From Actinomycetota bacterium (GTDB lineage: Bacteria; Actinomycetota; UBA4738; HRBIN12): a stretch of 18,300 nucleotides of DNA. Positions 1-7,140 of the stretch are shown here, piece after piece. The position numbers and the translations under genes are program-made. Position 1 is the stretch's first letter. Each line of letters opens with the position of its first letter. The notes below the pieces were generated by a model. It saw only the letters and a program-made list of their open reading frames with translations, was not told the DNA's origin and ran no database searches. Where the stretch lies: the NCBI GenBank assembly GCA_004366195.1, contig SIRV01000344.1, forward strand, positions 1 to 18,300. The letters are read 5' to 3'.

Positions 1-475
1 CCGAGGAGCCCCCGGCCGTGCGCTCGGGGTTCCACGGGTTCCGCGTCGTCCCGAGCTCGCCTTCCGTGGTTGCCCAGACCCCCAGCTCGGGCATCCGGCT
101 GATCCCGAGGACGATCGCCCCCGCCGCCCGCAGCCTGCGGACCACCTCGTGGTCCTCGGCCTGCGGGTGGTCCGGGGTGGCCGGCGACCCCCATCGCACC
201 GGCTCGCCCGCTACCGCCACGTTGTCCTTGACCGCCACGGGCACCCCGGCCAGGGGCAGCTCGGCCAGATCGGCGCGACCGGCGAGCTCCTCCGCCTCGC
301 CCACGGCCCGCTCCCCGCGGGACCGTTGGAAGGCCCGGAGCCGCCCGTCGACGGCCTCGAGCTGCGCCAGATGGGCCCGGACGACGGCCGCGGGGGTGAC
401 CGAACCGGAGCGGACGAGCTCCGCGAGCTCCACGGCCGTCCGGCCGACGAGCGTGCGGGCTTCCTCGTCTCCCAT
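1..475 (-). CDS. Amidase signature family hydrolase, N-terminal part (truncated by window edge)
   Basis: The minus-strand frame opens with ATG at 475-473 and stays open for 158 residues to the left edge. Amidase signature (AS) enzymes hydrolyse carboxamides with a Ser-cisSer-Lys triad. The candidate catalytic lysine is K83 in PVAVKDN. The glycine/serine-rich signature begins at the truncation: TRNPWNPERTAGGSS, residues 144-158, where S157 or S158 would be the cis-serine. The nucleophilic serine lies outside the window. GatA-type amidotransferase subunits, allophanate hydrolases and general amidases share this N-terminus, so the substrate cannot be named. There is no signal peptide, so it should be cytoplasmic. 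A purine-rich GAGGGAGG precedes the ATG. It lies 101 bp downstream of the radical SAM gene on the same strand. Confidence 0.9.
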   Translation of the reverse strand, partial: MGDEEARTLVGRTAVELAELVRSGSVTPAAVVRAHLAQLEAVDGRLRAFQRSRGERAVGEAEELAGRADLAELPLAGVPVAVKDNVAVAGEPVRWGSPATPDHPQAEDHEVVRRLRAAGAIVLGISRMPELGVWATTEGELGTTRNPWNPERTAGGSS

Positions 476-513
476 GGCCTCCCTCACCCCGGCCCCGACC
501 GATCAGAGCTCCG

Positions 514-519
514 AGTGTA
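514..519 (-). promoter_or_regulatory. Possible -10 box upstream of the amidase gene
   Basis: On the minus strand the hexamer TACACT stands about 40 bp before the amidase ATG, in the short gap after the radical SAM gene. It resembles a sigma-70-type -10 element, but I see no convincing -35 element upstream. It would allow the amidase to be transcribed separately from the gene in front of it. This is a weak, motif-only call. Confidence 0.25.
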
Positions 520-576
520 GGGCATGCGTGCGCACCCTCGCGCGTGTCTCGCGGGTGTCCGCGTCTGCGGCCGCGC

Positions 577-1659
577 CTATCGATCGAGGAGGTGGACGTT
601 GCCGAGGCGGACGCGGGTGAGGCCGGCGGACCTCGCGGCCTTGAGCGCCTCCTCCCCGTGGCGCCGGGAGGTCCGCGGCAGGTCGGCCATGGCGAAGTGG
701 GGCGCGAACGCGAGGAGGGCATAGGGGATCGTCGGGTCGAACGAGGCCACGAACCTGGCGATGCGGCCGACCTCCTCGGCGTCCACGTAGCCCGGGACGA
801 GCAACGTGCTCGCGACGACGAGGGGCGGGTCCCTGCGCTCGGCGAAGCGCGAGGCGGCGCGGGCGAAGTTCTCCAGGGTCCTCCGGTTGCTCACGCCGGT
901 GAGCGCGACGTGCAGGCTCTCGTCCATGGCCTTCAGGTCGAACTTGACGACGCCGCCGGTCGCGAGCGAGAGCTCGACGGCCCGCTCGAGGAACCGCGGA
1001 TGCATGCTGCCGTTCGTCTCCCAGCAGACCCGCACCCCCCGCTCGCCGAGGAGGCGCCCGGTCGTGAGCGCGTGGGGCATCTGCGAGGCCGGGTCCCCGC
1101 CGAAGAAGCAGACGCAGAAGGTACGCGGGTCCGCCGCGCCGGCGAGCTCCTCCGCCGTGGTCAGGGCGCCGGGCCGAGGTCGCATCACCCGGTACTGCCA
1201 GTTCTGGCAGAACAGGCAGTCGAACGTGCACGAGCCGTAGAACACGGCGAGGTTGTGGTCGCCGACGCGGTCGCGTCCCGCGCAGACCCAGTCCGCGACG
1301 CAGTTGGTGGGGAGCGGGTCGCGGGACCAGTGGAGCAGGCCACGGCGGGGCGTGCCGGCGAGGTGGACGAGCCTTCCGCCACGCACCGTCCGAAGGCCAC
1401 AGCAGCCGCGCTCGCCCTCCCCGATCACGCACCCCCAGGCGCAGAGGCCGCACCGGACCCCACCCGGCGTCCGCGGTGCCTCCACCGGCAGACCGAAGGC
1501 CCGGCGGGCCCGCCCGTGCGCCTCCCGCACGAGAGGGAGCGACCGCACCGGATCCCGCCGGACGCACGACCCGCACACCCCGCGCTCGCGCGCCGGGGCC
1601 GGCACGCGCCGACCGCAGAGGGCGCACGAGCGCTCGGTCCCCGTCCAGATCCCCGGCAT
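577..1659 (-). CDS. AmrS-like radical SAM protein with N-terminal zinc-ribbon-like cysteines
   Basis: A 360-residue protein with ATG at 1659-1657; a GTG four codons upstream is an alternative start. The radical SAM cluster motif CxxxCxxC is C144, C148 and C151 within GSCTFDCLFCQNW, and would bind a 4Fe-4S cluster that cleaves S-adenosylmethionine. It is followed by FFGGDPA, which resembles the usual GGEP region. Two extra cysteine groups precede it: C12/C15 with C29/C32, which looks like a zinc ribbon, and C70, C73, C77 and C86/C87. The second group resembles the N-terminal segment of the radical SAM member of the AmmeMemoRadiSam set and of pyruvate formate-lyase-activase-like proteins. Neither partner gene of that set (AMMECR1, Memo) is visible here. 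The substrate is unknown. The gene is divergent from the S55 peptidase gene. Confidence 0.85.
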   Translation of the reverse strand: MPGIWTGTERSCALCGRRVPAPARERGVCGSCVRRDPVRSLPLVREAHGRARRAFGLPVEAPRTPGGVRCGLCAWGCVIGEGERGCCGLRTVRGGRLVHLAGTPRRGLLHWSRDPLPTNCVADWVCAGRDRVGDHNLAVFYGSCTFDCLFCQNWQYRVMRPRPGALTTAEELAGAADPRTFCVCFFGGDPASQMPHALTTGRLLGERGVRVCWETNGSMHPRFLERAVELSLATGGVVKFDLKAMDESLHVALTGVSNRRTLENFARAASRFAERRDPPLVVASTLLVPGYVDAEEVGRIARFVASFDPTIPYALLAFAPHFAMADLPRTSRRHGEEALKAARSAGLTRVRLGNVHLLDR

Positions 1660-1700
1660 CCCGCTCACCCGCCCGGCGCGCTCCGGGCGCGCACCACCCC

Positions 1701-1740
1701 GATCGTACGGCGGCGCCGGGCGACGCGCCGGCGCCCGATC
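1701..1740. repeat. Long inverted repeat in a divergent intergenic region
   Basis: GGCGCCGG (1712-1719) and CCGGCGCC (1728-1735) form a perfect 8-bp stem with an 8-base loop. An outer GATCG (1701-1705) pairs with CGATC (1736-1740), with six bases bulged on the left arm. It sits between the divergent radical SAM and S55 genes, where an operator or a transcript hairpin would be plausible. In DNA this GC-rich, chance stems are common, so function is only a suggestion. Confidence 0.35.
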
Positions 1741-1832
1741 GAGCCTCCGAGGGGATAGGATCGCCTCGGTCCGAGCGGGAACCCGGACGGACCCGCAGGG
1801 CGTCCGAACGGTGGCCCGCCAGCCGCCGACCG

Positions 1833-1838
1833 AGGAGG
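1833..1838 (+). promoter_or_regulatory. Ribosome binding site AGGAGG deciding the S55 gene start
   Basis: AGGAGG matches the anti-Shine-Dalgarno sequence perfectly. It lies only two bases before the ATG at 1841 but five bases before the ATG at 1844. The spacing favours 1844 as the true start of the S55 peptidase-like gene. Confidence 0.65.
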
Positions 1839-1843
1839 GGATG

Positions 1844-3685
1844 ATGGAGCTCGACACCGCCCGCGATCGCCGTGCGCTTCCCGTCGTGGCGATCCTCGCG
1901 CTGGTCCTCGCGCTGGTCGCGGCACCGCCGACGCCGGAGCCCTCCCGGGCATCGGAGCCCGCCGCTGCGAAGCCCGCGCCGGGGATCCCGATCTTCCCCG
2001 TGTCCGAGCTCCGTCCCGGGATGGTGGGCGAGGGCCTCACCGTCATCTCGGGGAGGAAGATCCAGCCCTTCGGCGTCCGGATCCTCGGTGTGCAGCCCGA
2101 TGGGATCGCGCCAGGGATCGACCTCATCCTGGTCGAGCTGTTCGGCCCGCTGATGGAGCGCACCGGGGGCGTGCTCGCGGGGATGTCGGGCTCGCCGGTC
2201 TCCATCGGCGGCCGCCTCGTCGGGGCCATCGCCTACGGATGGACGGGCGGCGACTTCCGCGTCGCCGGGGTGACGCCCGCCGAGCCGATGGTCGAGATCC
2301 TCTCGTACCCCTCCACGATCCCGGCCCGGCGCGCCGCGGAGTGGGCCGAGCGCGTGGCTCTCTCGCCCGAGCTCGAGCGGACCGCCGCGCGGGCCGCCGG
2401 CGGGGAGGGGCAGATGCGCCAACTGCTCATCCCCCTCACGGTCTCGGGCCTGAACCAGCGGCGCCTCGACCTGCTCGACCGCGCGATCCGCGACGCCGGG
2501 TTGCCGTTCCTCGTGGCCCCGGGCGCACGGGCGAGGGCTCCCGTCGATCCGGACCGCACCGACCCGCTCCCGCCGGGCTCGGTCTACTCCGCCGTCCTCT
2601 CCTACGGGCACCTGACGATGGCCGGGATCGGGACCACCACCGCGCGTCTCGGTCGCCGGAGCGTGGCGTTCGGTCACCCGCTCCTCTTCTCCGGTCCCAC
2701 GCGCCTCGGGCTGAACGGGGGCAGCGTCCTCGGCGTCGTCCGCAACGTGCTCGTCCCGTTCAAGCTCGCGAACGTCGGCCTCCCCCACGGCCTGCTGACC
2801 CAGGACCGGCTCGCCGGGGTGGGCGGCGTGGCGGGGCGGTTCCCCGACCTCACCCCGGTCCGCACGCGGCTCAGGAACCTGGACCTCGGGGTCACCCGAG
2901 AGGGGGCGACCAGGATCGTGCGCGACTTCGCCTTCCTCGACGAGGTGGCGTTCTTCGCCCTCTTCGCAGAGTTCGACCGGGCCTTCGACCGCATCGGCGA
3001 GGGCAGCGCCCGGCTCGCCTGGACGATCACCGGCACCCGCGCGGGGGGCGAGCCGTTCCGGTTCCACCGGGAGAACATGTTCGCCTCGGACTTCGACCTC
3101 GCGTTCGACGCGCTCTTCGAGCCGGCCCTGCTCAACCTCTCCGCGCTCCTCCACAACCCCTTCGAACCGGTCGAGATCACGAAGATGCGGCTCGAGGGCG
3201 GGCTGACGCAGCGGGTCCGCACGCTCGGAATCGCGCGCGTGCGCGTCGCCTCGACCTCCAACCCCGAGCCCGCGGAGGGATGGGTCGAGGCCGCACCCGG
3301 CGACGTGCTCACCGCCACCGTGCGGCTGCGACCCCCGCGGGGACCCGCGGTGGAGCGGACCCTCCGGCTCCAGGTCCCCGACTCCGTCCCACCCGGGTCC
3401 ATGCTGCAGCTCGTGGTCCGGGGCGGTACGAGCGGGGGGTTCGGCGAGGTGGCGCTGTTCGAGGAGCCCGAGGCGGCGACGACTTCGGCGGGCTCCTTCG
3501 ACGACCTCCTCGCCGAGCTCGAGGGCGCGGAGCGCAACAACGACCTCATCGCGGAGCTCCTCGAGACGTTCGTGGTTCCGGAGGGGGAGATCCCGCCGGA
3601 GGACGGGGCCGCGCTCGCGAAGGCCGTGCGGACGCTCCGCTCGGTCGTGCGGGGGACGGTGGTCGTGGACGTGATGGTGGTCTGA
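1844..3685 (+). CDS. Secreted SpoIVB-type (S55) peptidase domain protein
   Basis: A 613-residue protein with a basic N-terminus and a hydrophobic stretch near residues 12-27, then a Pro/Ala-rich linker, consistent with export by signal peptide or N-terminal anchor. The motif GMSGSP at residues 113-118 matches the catalytic serine motif of the SpoIVB peptidase family (MEROPS S55). It is followed by a glycine-rich AYGW and VAGVTP segment. A second motif, VAFGHPL with H278, matches the family's histidine region. The C-terminal half looks like beta-rich domains with no motif I recognise. In SpoIVB itself the histidine precedes the serine; here the order is reversed, as I recall for a broad group of non-sporulating homologues. 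Peptidase activity is likely but unproven, and the substrate is unknown. It ends tail-to-tail, one base from the next gene. Confidence 0.85.
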   Translation: MELDTARDRRALPVVAILALVLALVAAPPTPEPSRASEPAAAKPAPGIPIFPVSELRPGMVGEGLTVISGRKIQPFGVRILGVQPDGIAPGIDLILVELFGPLMERTGGVLAGMSGSPVSIGGRLVGAIAYGWTGGDFRVAGVTPAEPMVEILSYPSTIPARRAAEWAERVALSPELERTAARAAGGEGQMRQLLIPLTVSGLNQRRLDLLDRAIRDAGLPFLVAPGARARAPVDPDRTDPLPPGSVYSAVLSYGHLTMAGIGTTTARLGRRSVAFGHPLLFSGPTRLGLNGGSVLGVVRNVLVPFKLANVGLPHGLLTQDRLAGVGGVAGRFPDLTPVRTRLRNLDLGVTREGATRIVRDFAFLDEVAFFALFAEFDRAFDRIGEGSARLAWTITGTRAGGEPFRFHRENMFASDFDLAFDALFEPALLNLSALLHNPFEPVEITKMRLEGGLTQRVRTLGIARVRVASTSNPEPAEGWVEAAPGDVLTATVRLRPPRGPAVERTLRLQVPDSVPPGSMLQLVVRGGTSGGFGEVALFEEPEAATTSAGSFDDLLAELEGAERNNDLIAELLETFVVPEGEIPPEDGAALAKAVRTLRSVVRGTVVVDVMVV

Positions 3686-3686
3686 C

Positions 3687-4055
3687 TCAGCGGCCGAGCT
3701 CGGCGAGGAACGCGCTCGGATCCTCGAGCGAGACGAAGATCCGCCGACAGCGCCAGGGGATGCCGATCACGCGGACCCGACGCGGCTCGCGCAGCTCGAG
3801 TTCCACAACGCCCTGGAGCGCGCCGATGAGCCCGACGACCCCGTCGGCGGACAGGCGCCACCCGATCCCGCCGTACCAGGGCCAGCGGGCGCGACGAGCC
3901 CTCGCGAGCTCGCTCCGTGGGATCTCCTCGTCGAACAGGGGGCCGAACCGGAACCGGACCGCCATCGGCCCCACATCCACGTAGGAGCCGTGCTCGGTGC
4001 CGCCGAACAGGGCGAGCACCGGACGGAGAGCGCCGCGCCGGATCCGGTACCGCAT
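3687..4055 (-). CDS. Conserved hypothetical protein, 122 aa
   Basis: It starts at ATG 4055-4053 and stops at 3689-3687, one base from the S55 stop codon, so the two genes are convergent with no room for a separate terminator. The protein is basic and aromatic-rich, with a WPWYGGIGWR segment near residues 58-67, then a hydrophobic GLIGALQGVVELEL and a closing SLEDPSAFLAELG. The alternating polar/hydrophobic pattern suggests a small beta-rich fold. It has no signal peptide and no clear membrane helix. The arrangement resembles small uncharacterised actinobacterial proteins I have seen, but I assign no function. Confidence 0.75.
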   Translation of the reverse strand: MRYRIRRGALRPVLALFGGTEHGSYVDVGPMAVRFRFGPLFDEEIPRSELARARRARWPWYGGIGWRLSADGVVGLIGALQGVVELELREPRRVRVIGIPWRCRRIFVSLEDPSAFLAELGR

Positions 4056-4118
4056 CGCGGACCCAGCCTACGTCCGTGCGGGGTCCTCCGCGCGACCGCT
4101 TCGGGGGGCCGAGGATCG

Positions 4119-4190
4119 TGGGCGCTGGAGGGCTCGAACCTCCGACCTCTCCCTTGTAAGGGGAGCGCTCTTCCGCTGAGCTAAGCGCCC
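4119..4190 (-). tRNA. tRNA-Val, anticodon UAC
   Basis: On the minus strand a full cloverleaf can be drawn. The acceptor arm GGGCGCT pairs with AGCGCCC, the D-arm is GCTC/GAGC, and the anticodon stem is CTCCC/GGGAG. The loop CTTACAA gives anticodon TAC, and the T-arm is GGAGG/CCTCC around TTCGAGC. The discriminator base is A at 4119. The CCA end is not encoded. It reads GUA and, by wobble, other Val codons. It lies between two minus-strand protein genes and directly abuts a duplicated sequence on its 5' side. Confidence 0.96.
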
Positions 4191-4200
4191 GCCGCTCGGC

Positions 4201-4230
4201 GGGTCGAGCGCGGCGCCGGATCGGGCGCGG
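4201..4230. repeat. Short direct repeat, left copy (duplication edge)
   Basis: These 30 bases match 7941-7970 at 28 positions in the same orientation. They start ten bases from the 5' end of tRNA-Val and lie downstream of the bactofilin-like gene. The right copy sits just after the broken transposase and directly before the decayed second bactofilin-like gene. This makes it part of the larger duplicated unit rather than an isolated repeat. Confidence 0.85.
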
Positions 4231-4303
4231 CGGTCATCGGCTCCGTCGAGCTTCCGAGCCGAAAGGATAGGTCAGGCGCTGCGCGTCCGATGCCGGGCGG
4301 ATC

Positions 4304-5317
4304 TCAGAGCCCGATCTCGCCGTCGACGGGGCGGATCGGCTCGCGCTCCGGCGCGCCCGGGCCGCCGGCAACGGCCGGCTCGCCCGCCACGACCTCCGCC
4401 GCCTCGGGCACGGGCACCGGCTCGGCCCGTCCCGGCCGATGCCGCCCCCGGTGCCCGCGAGCCCTCCAGGTCGCCACCGTCGCGGCGCCGAGCCCGAACC
4501 CGGAGCCCGCCCCCCACGCCACCGGCCCGAGGTACGGCACGCCCATGAGGAGCCCGACGACGAGCCACCCGAGGAGCAGCGCCGGCCACCGGCTCCGCGG
4601 TGGACGCCACAGGGCCCGGCCCAGGACCCACGCCGAGAGCGCGAGCCCGAGGAACGAGAGCAGCGCCAGCCCGAGCAGGAGCGCCAGCCCGAGGGGCAGC
4701 CCGAGCACCGAGAGCAGGAGCAGCGCCCCCGAGACCGGGAGGGCGACGAGCGCCACCAGGCCCCAGCCCGCCGCGGCCCACGGCGAATCGCGCGCCGCCC
4801 GGTGGACGGCGTCGAGCCCGCGGGGCGCGAGGGCGAGGAGCAGGAGCCCGAGGACCAGGATGGAGACCGCGAGCGCCAGCCACGAGAGCGCCGGGGCGAT
4901 CGCCTCGAGCCACCCGCGGAGGGTGAAGCGCACGCCCTCCCGGACCTCGCCGGCGACCCGCGCGCCGGGGGCGGCCTGCACCGAGCCGCCCGCGAGGACC
5001 GAGCCCCCGACCTGGGCGTCGCGTCCGAGCCGCACGTCGCCCCCGACCGCGACCACGCTCCCGCTCACCTGCCCGGTCACGACGATCGGCCCGTCCAGCA
5101 CGATCACGTCGCCGAGGGCGAGCCCGGCCACGGTGGCGCTCCCGTGGAAGACGACGATCTCGCCCGCCTCCTTGCCGCGGGGGACCGAGACCGTACCCGA
5201 GAGCACGACCTGGTCCGGCGCGTCGTCCACCGTCTCGGCCGCGAGCGCCGGCGCGCCGCCGACCAGGGCGAGCGCGAGGAGCGAGGCGACGAGGGCGCGG
5301 GTTGCCATCCCCGGCAT
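4304..5317 (-). CDS. Exported bactofilin-like beta-helix protein with C-terminal membrane helices
   Basis: A 337-residue protein with a signal peptide at about residues 1-27 (cleavage near ALA-AE). Residues 36-125 are short Gly/Val repeats such as GDVIVLDGPIVVTGQVSG and GGDVRLGRDAQVGGS, typical of the polymer-forming, bactofilin-type right-handed beta-helix. Hydrophobic segments follow near residues 140-165, 183-233 and 245-283, then a polar Pro/Glu-rich tail. Unlike classical cytoplasmic bactofilins, the beta-helix should face outside, with the membrane domain behind it. The role is unknown; cell-envelope scaffolding or polar-polymer display is a guess. ATG at 5317 or at 5308 could start it. 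A decayed copy lies at 7971-8282. Confidence 0.8.
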   Translation of the reverse strand: MPGMATRALVASLLALALVGGAPALAAETVDDAPDQVVLSGTVSVPRGKEAGEIVVFHGSATVAGLALGDVIVLDGPIVVTGQVSGSVVAVGGDVRLGRDAQVGGSVLAGGSVQAAPGARVAGEVREGVRFTLRGWLEAIAPALSWLALAVSILVLGLLLLALAPRGLDAVHRAARDSPWAAAGWGLVALVALPVSGALLLLSVLGLPLGLALLLGLALLSFLGLALSAWVLGRALWRPPRSRWPALLLGWLVVGLLMGVPYLGPVAWGAGSGFGLGAATVATWRARGHRGRHRPGRAEPVPVPEAAEVVAGEPAVAGGPGAPEREPIRPVDGEIGL

Positions 5318-5346
5318 CCTACCGGCGCCCGGACCGGTCGCGCGGT

Positions 5347-5854
5347 CAGCTCGTCTCCGAGCTCCTGGCCGCGGCCCTGCCCAGCGAGGGACGCGAGAGG
5401 CCGGCGCCGTTCACATGGACGGCGAAGGAGCTGGGAGCCTGCGTTGACCTGGAGGACGCCGAGGCCATCGCCCGGCTCCAGGGGGCGCCGGTCCCCGCGG
5501 CGATCCTAGAGACCGACGTGCTCCCGGCCTGGGTCCGGGGTTACCGCCCGGAGGACTTCGACGCCCTCTGCGCCGCCGGCGAGGTGATCTGGGTCGGGAT
5601 GCGCGGGTCCGGGCCCGAGGATGGCCGCATCGCGCTCTACTTCCGGGACGCGGCGCAGACCCTGCTCCCCGCCCCGGCCGGGCGCCCGGACAGCGAAATC
5701 CACCGGACCCGCGCACCTCGCCGCGCGCGGGGCCTCCTTCCCGCCCGAGCTGGCCCGAGCTGCTCGCCGCGGCCGGGGTCCCCGAGGAGCGGGCGGTCCT
5801 GCGGGCCCTGTGGCCCCTGCTCGCCGAACGCTGGTCCCGCCTCGGCCTGGCGCG
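5347..5854 (+). pseudogene. Chimeric remnant: vapB fragment, lhr fragment, ggt fragment
   Basis: This stretch has no gene of its own; it is collinear debris of three genes that are intact downstream. Bases 5347-5460 match antitoxin codons at 8434-8547. Bases 5461 to about 5810 match the helicase gene at 12310-12660; I count 214 of 240 identical bases over 5461-5700. Bases 5816-5854 match the ggt gene at 13801-13839 (37 of 39). The first junction falls in GCCGAGGC, present at all three sites, and fuses VapB and Lhr codons in frame. The Lhr part is later frameshifted, near 5705-5730. The antitoxin promoter and start are gone, but the frame stays open from a TTG at 5302 to 5922, so a chimeric product cannot be fully excluded. 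Confidence 0.85.
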
Positions 5855-5884
5855 CCGGCGACCGCCGCCGAGATCCCGCCGAAG

Positions 5885-5894
5885 CCGCATGCGG
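5885..5894. repeat. Perfect 10-bp palindrome CCGCATGCGG
   Basis: A self-complementary decamer lies at the right end of the gene debris and about 45 bp before the RTX-like gene. It could be an operator half or simply marks the join between the debris and the lower-GC insert. No second copy is obvious nearby. Confidence 0.3.
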
Positions 5895-5939
5895 GATGAC
5901 GAGGGCTTGCGCTTCGACCTAAACGAGGGTAGCACTTGT

Positions 5940-6541
5940 ATGAAACTGATGGGGGTTGTTGCTGCTGGCCTCCTGGGAGCGGTTCTGGCAGTCGGGGTGA
6001 CCGCGTCTTCCACGTGCGAGAGCGTGCCCGTCGACCCCCGTTACTTGGGTACCCCCAGGACGACACGATCACCGGCGACGCGGGCGGCAACGTCATGGCC
6101 GGGCTGGCAGGCAACGATACCATCTCCGGTCTCGGAGGTGACGACCGGATCTGTGGCGATGACGACCAAGATACGTTGCGGGGCAACGAGAACAACGACA
6201 GGATCTTCGGCGGTCGGGGGTCCGACCAAATCATGGGTGGGGATAACGTTGACCCAGAGCTGCGGGGTCAGGCAGGTCAGGACATCGTCTACGGTCAGGC
6301 GTTCGGGGACGATCTCTATGGGGGTCCAGCGTCCGACGGCGTCCTTCACGGCGGCGACGGACCGGACGCGATCTTCGGGGAAGACGGAAACGATGGGCTC
6401 TACGACGGTCAGGGAGACGACTTCCTGCACGGCGGCGCAGGCTTCGGGGACGCGTGGTTCGAGTGCGACGACGGTTCCCGAGACAACGACGTGAGCTACG
6501 AGATCGAGTTCCGTATGTTCAGACCCGGAGACCACTGCTAG
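5940..6541 (+). pseudogene. Exported RTX-like calcium-binding repeat protein, with an apparent frameshift
   Basis: ATG at 5940 opens a frame with a clear signal peptide (MKLMGVVAAGLLGAVLAVG, then an Ala/Ser cleavage region and a Cys). It reaches DPRYLGTP, where the frame is lost at a run of five C (6052-6056). One extra C would continue into QDDTITGDAGGN in the second frame, which runs to TAG at 6541. That frame holds degenerate glycine/aspartate nonapeptide repeats (GLAGNDTISGLGGDDRI, GGRGSDQI, GGDGPDAIFG, GQGDDFLHGGAG) typical of hemolysin-type calcium-binding beta-rolls. As joined it would be about 200 residues. There is no adjacent type I secretion gene; a Sec signal suggests export across a single membrane. 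GC is visibly lower (62-70% in counted blocks) than in its neighbours. The lesion may be a sequencing error, a real mutation or a slippage site. Confidence 0.75.
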
Positions 6542-6577
6542 GCGAGGGGAGTGTTGCCGCACGAGGGGGAATGCAAC

Positions 6578-7102
6578 ATGGCAACCGGGACCATCTCGCG
6601 GACACTCACGCGGTTGGGGTGGGCCGGGGTGGTCGCGACCTTGCTCATCACCCCGGCACGGGCCAGCTCAGAAGGTGCGCTGTCGATCCCGACGAACGAC
6701 CAGGGCGAGCCGCTCTTCGTGACCAGCTGCGAGGGCGGAAAGATCCAGGACATCCCGGCCGGGGCGGTCGTGCCGGGGCCGAGCCCCCTGTACCCGCCCG
6801 AGCTCTCCGCACGGATCGCCGAGGCGATCGAGCTCACCACGATCGAGCTGCGAAGCGTCGAAGAGCTAGCCAAGCTCAATCTACCGGTGGACGCCCCGTG
6901 GGTCGAGACCCTGCGGGAAGAGCTCGCCGCGGGGCGGGGGCCGATCGAGTTCCAGGATCTGCGCAAGGATCCGTGGCCGTTGCTGCAGAAGGAGATGGCC
7001 GAAGTCTTCGACCGGTACTACGACTGGTGCGTGCGGTGGGGCGACGACGGTGACATCGATCGCGACCTCCTGGCCCGCTCCGCGCCCCCCTGGCTCACCT
7101 GA
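6578..7102 (+). CDS. Exported protein of unknown function, 174 aa
   Basis: ATG at 6578 follows a purine-rich GAGGGGGA with suitable spacing. The first 30 residues (basic n-region, then WAGVVATLLITPARAS) form a signal peptide with an A-R-A cleavage site. The mature part is acidic and mostly helical in look, with two cysteines (TSCEGG near residue 49 and YDWCVRW near residue 150) that could form a disulfide. It contains no family motif I recognise. It starts 36 bp after the RTX-like gene on the same strand, so the two probably form a small transcription unit of exported proteins. Its base composition is again lower in GC than the surrounding housekeeping genes. Confidence 0.75.
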   Translation: MATGTISRTLTRLGWAGVVATLLITPARASSEGALSIPTNDQGEPLFVTSCEGGKIQDIPAGAVVPGPSPLYPPELSARIAEAIELTTIELRSVEELAKLNLPVDAPWVETLREELAAGRGPIEFQDLRKDPWPLLQKEMAEVFDRYYDWCVRWGDDGDIDRDLLARSAPPWLT

Positions 7103-7140
7103 GCTCAGGGTCCGTCTCTTCCAGACCGGGTGGTTGCCGC

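Noticed and set aside
503..3154. Very long minus-strand open frame across the radical SAM and S55 genes
   Set aside because: It is a GC-driven shadow frame: its product is Arg/Pro/Gly-rich with no family motifs, and it overlaps two genes with clear domains.
3917..4184. Short plus-strand frames across the tRNA-Val gene
   Set aside because: They translate the antisense of the tRNA; the cloverleaf on the minus strand explains the sequence.
5302..5922. Treating the 206-codon frame as an ordinary gene
   Set aside because: It is assembled from pieces of vapB and lhr, has no ribosome binding site, overlaps the divergent bactofilin-like start and changes frame within the lhr-derived part.
5907..5935. 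TTGCGC and TAGCAC as a promoter for the RTX-like gene
   Set aside because: Both hexamers are poor matches, and the -10 position is too close to the ATG to leave room for the upstream GAGG.
6060..6450. DNA-level tandem repeat or CRISPR-like array in the RTX region
   Set aside because: The periodicity exists at the protein level only; the nucleotide units are not near-identical and there are no spacers.
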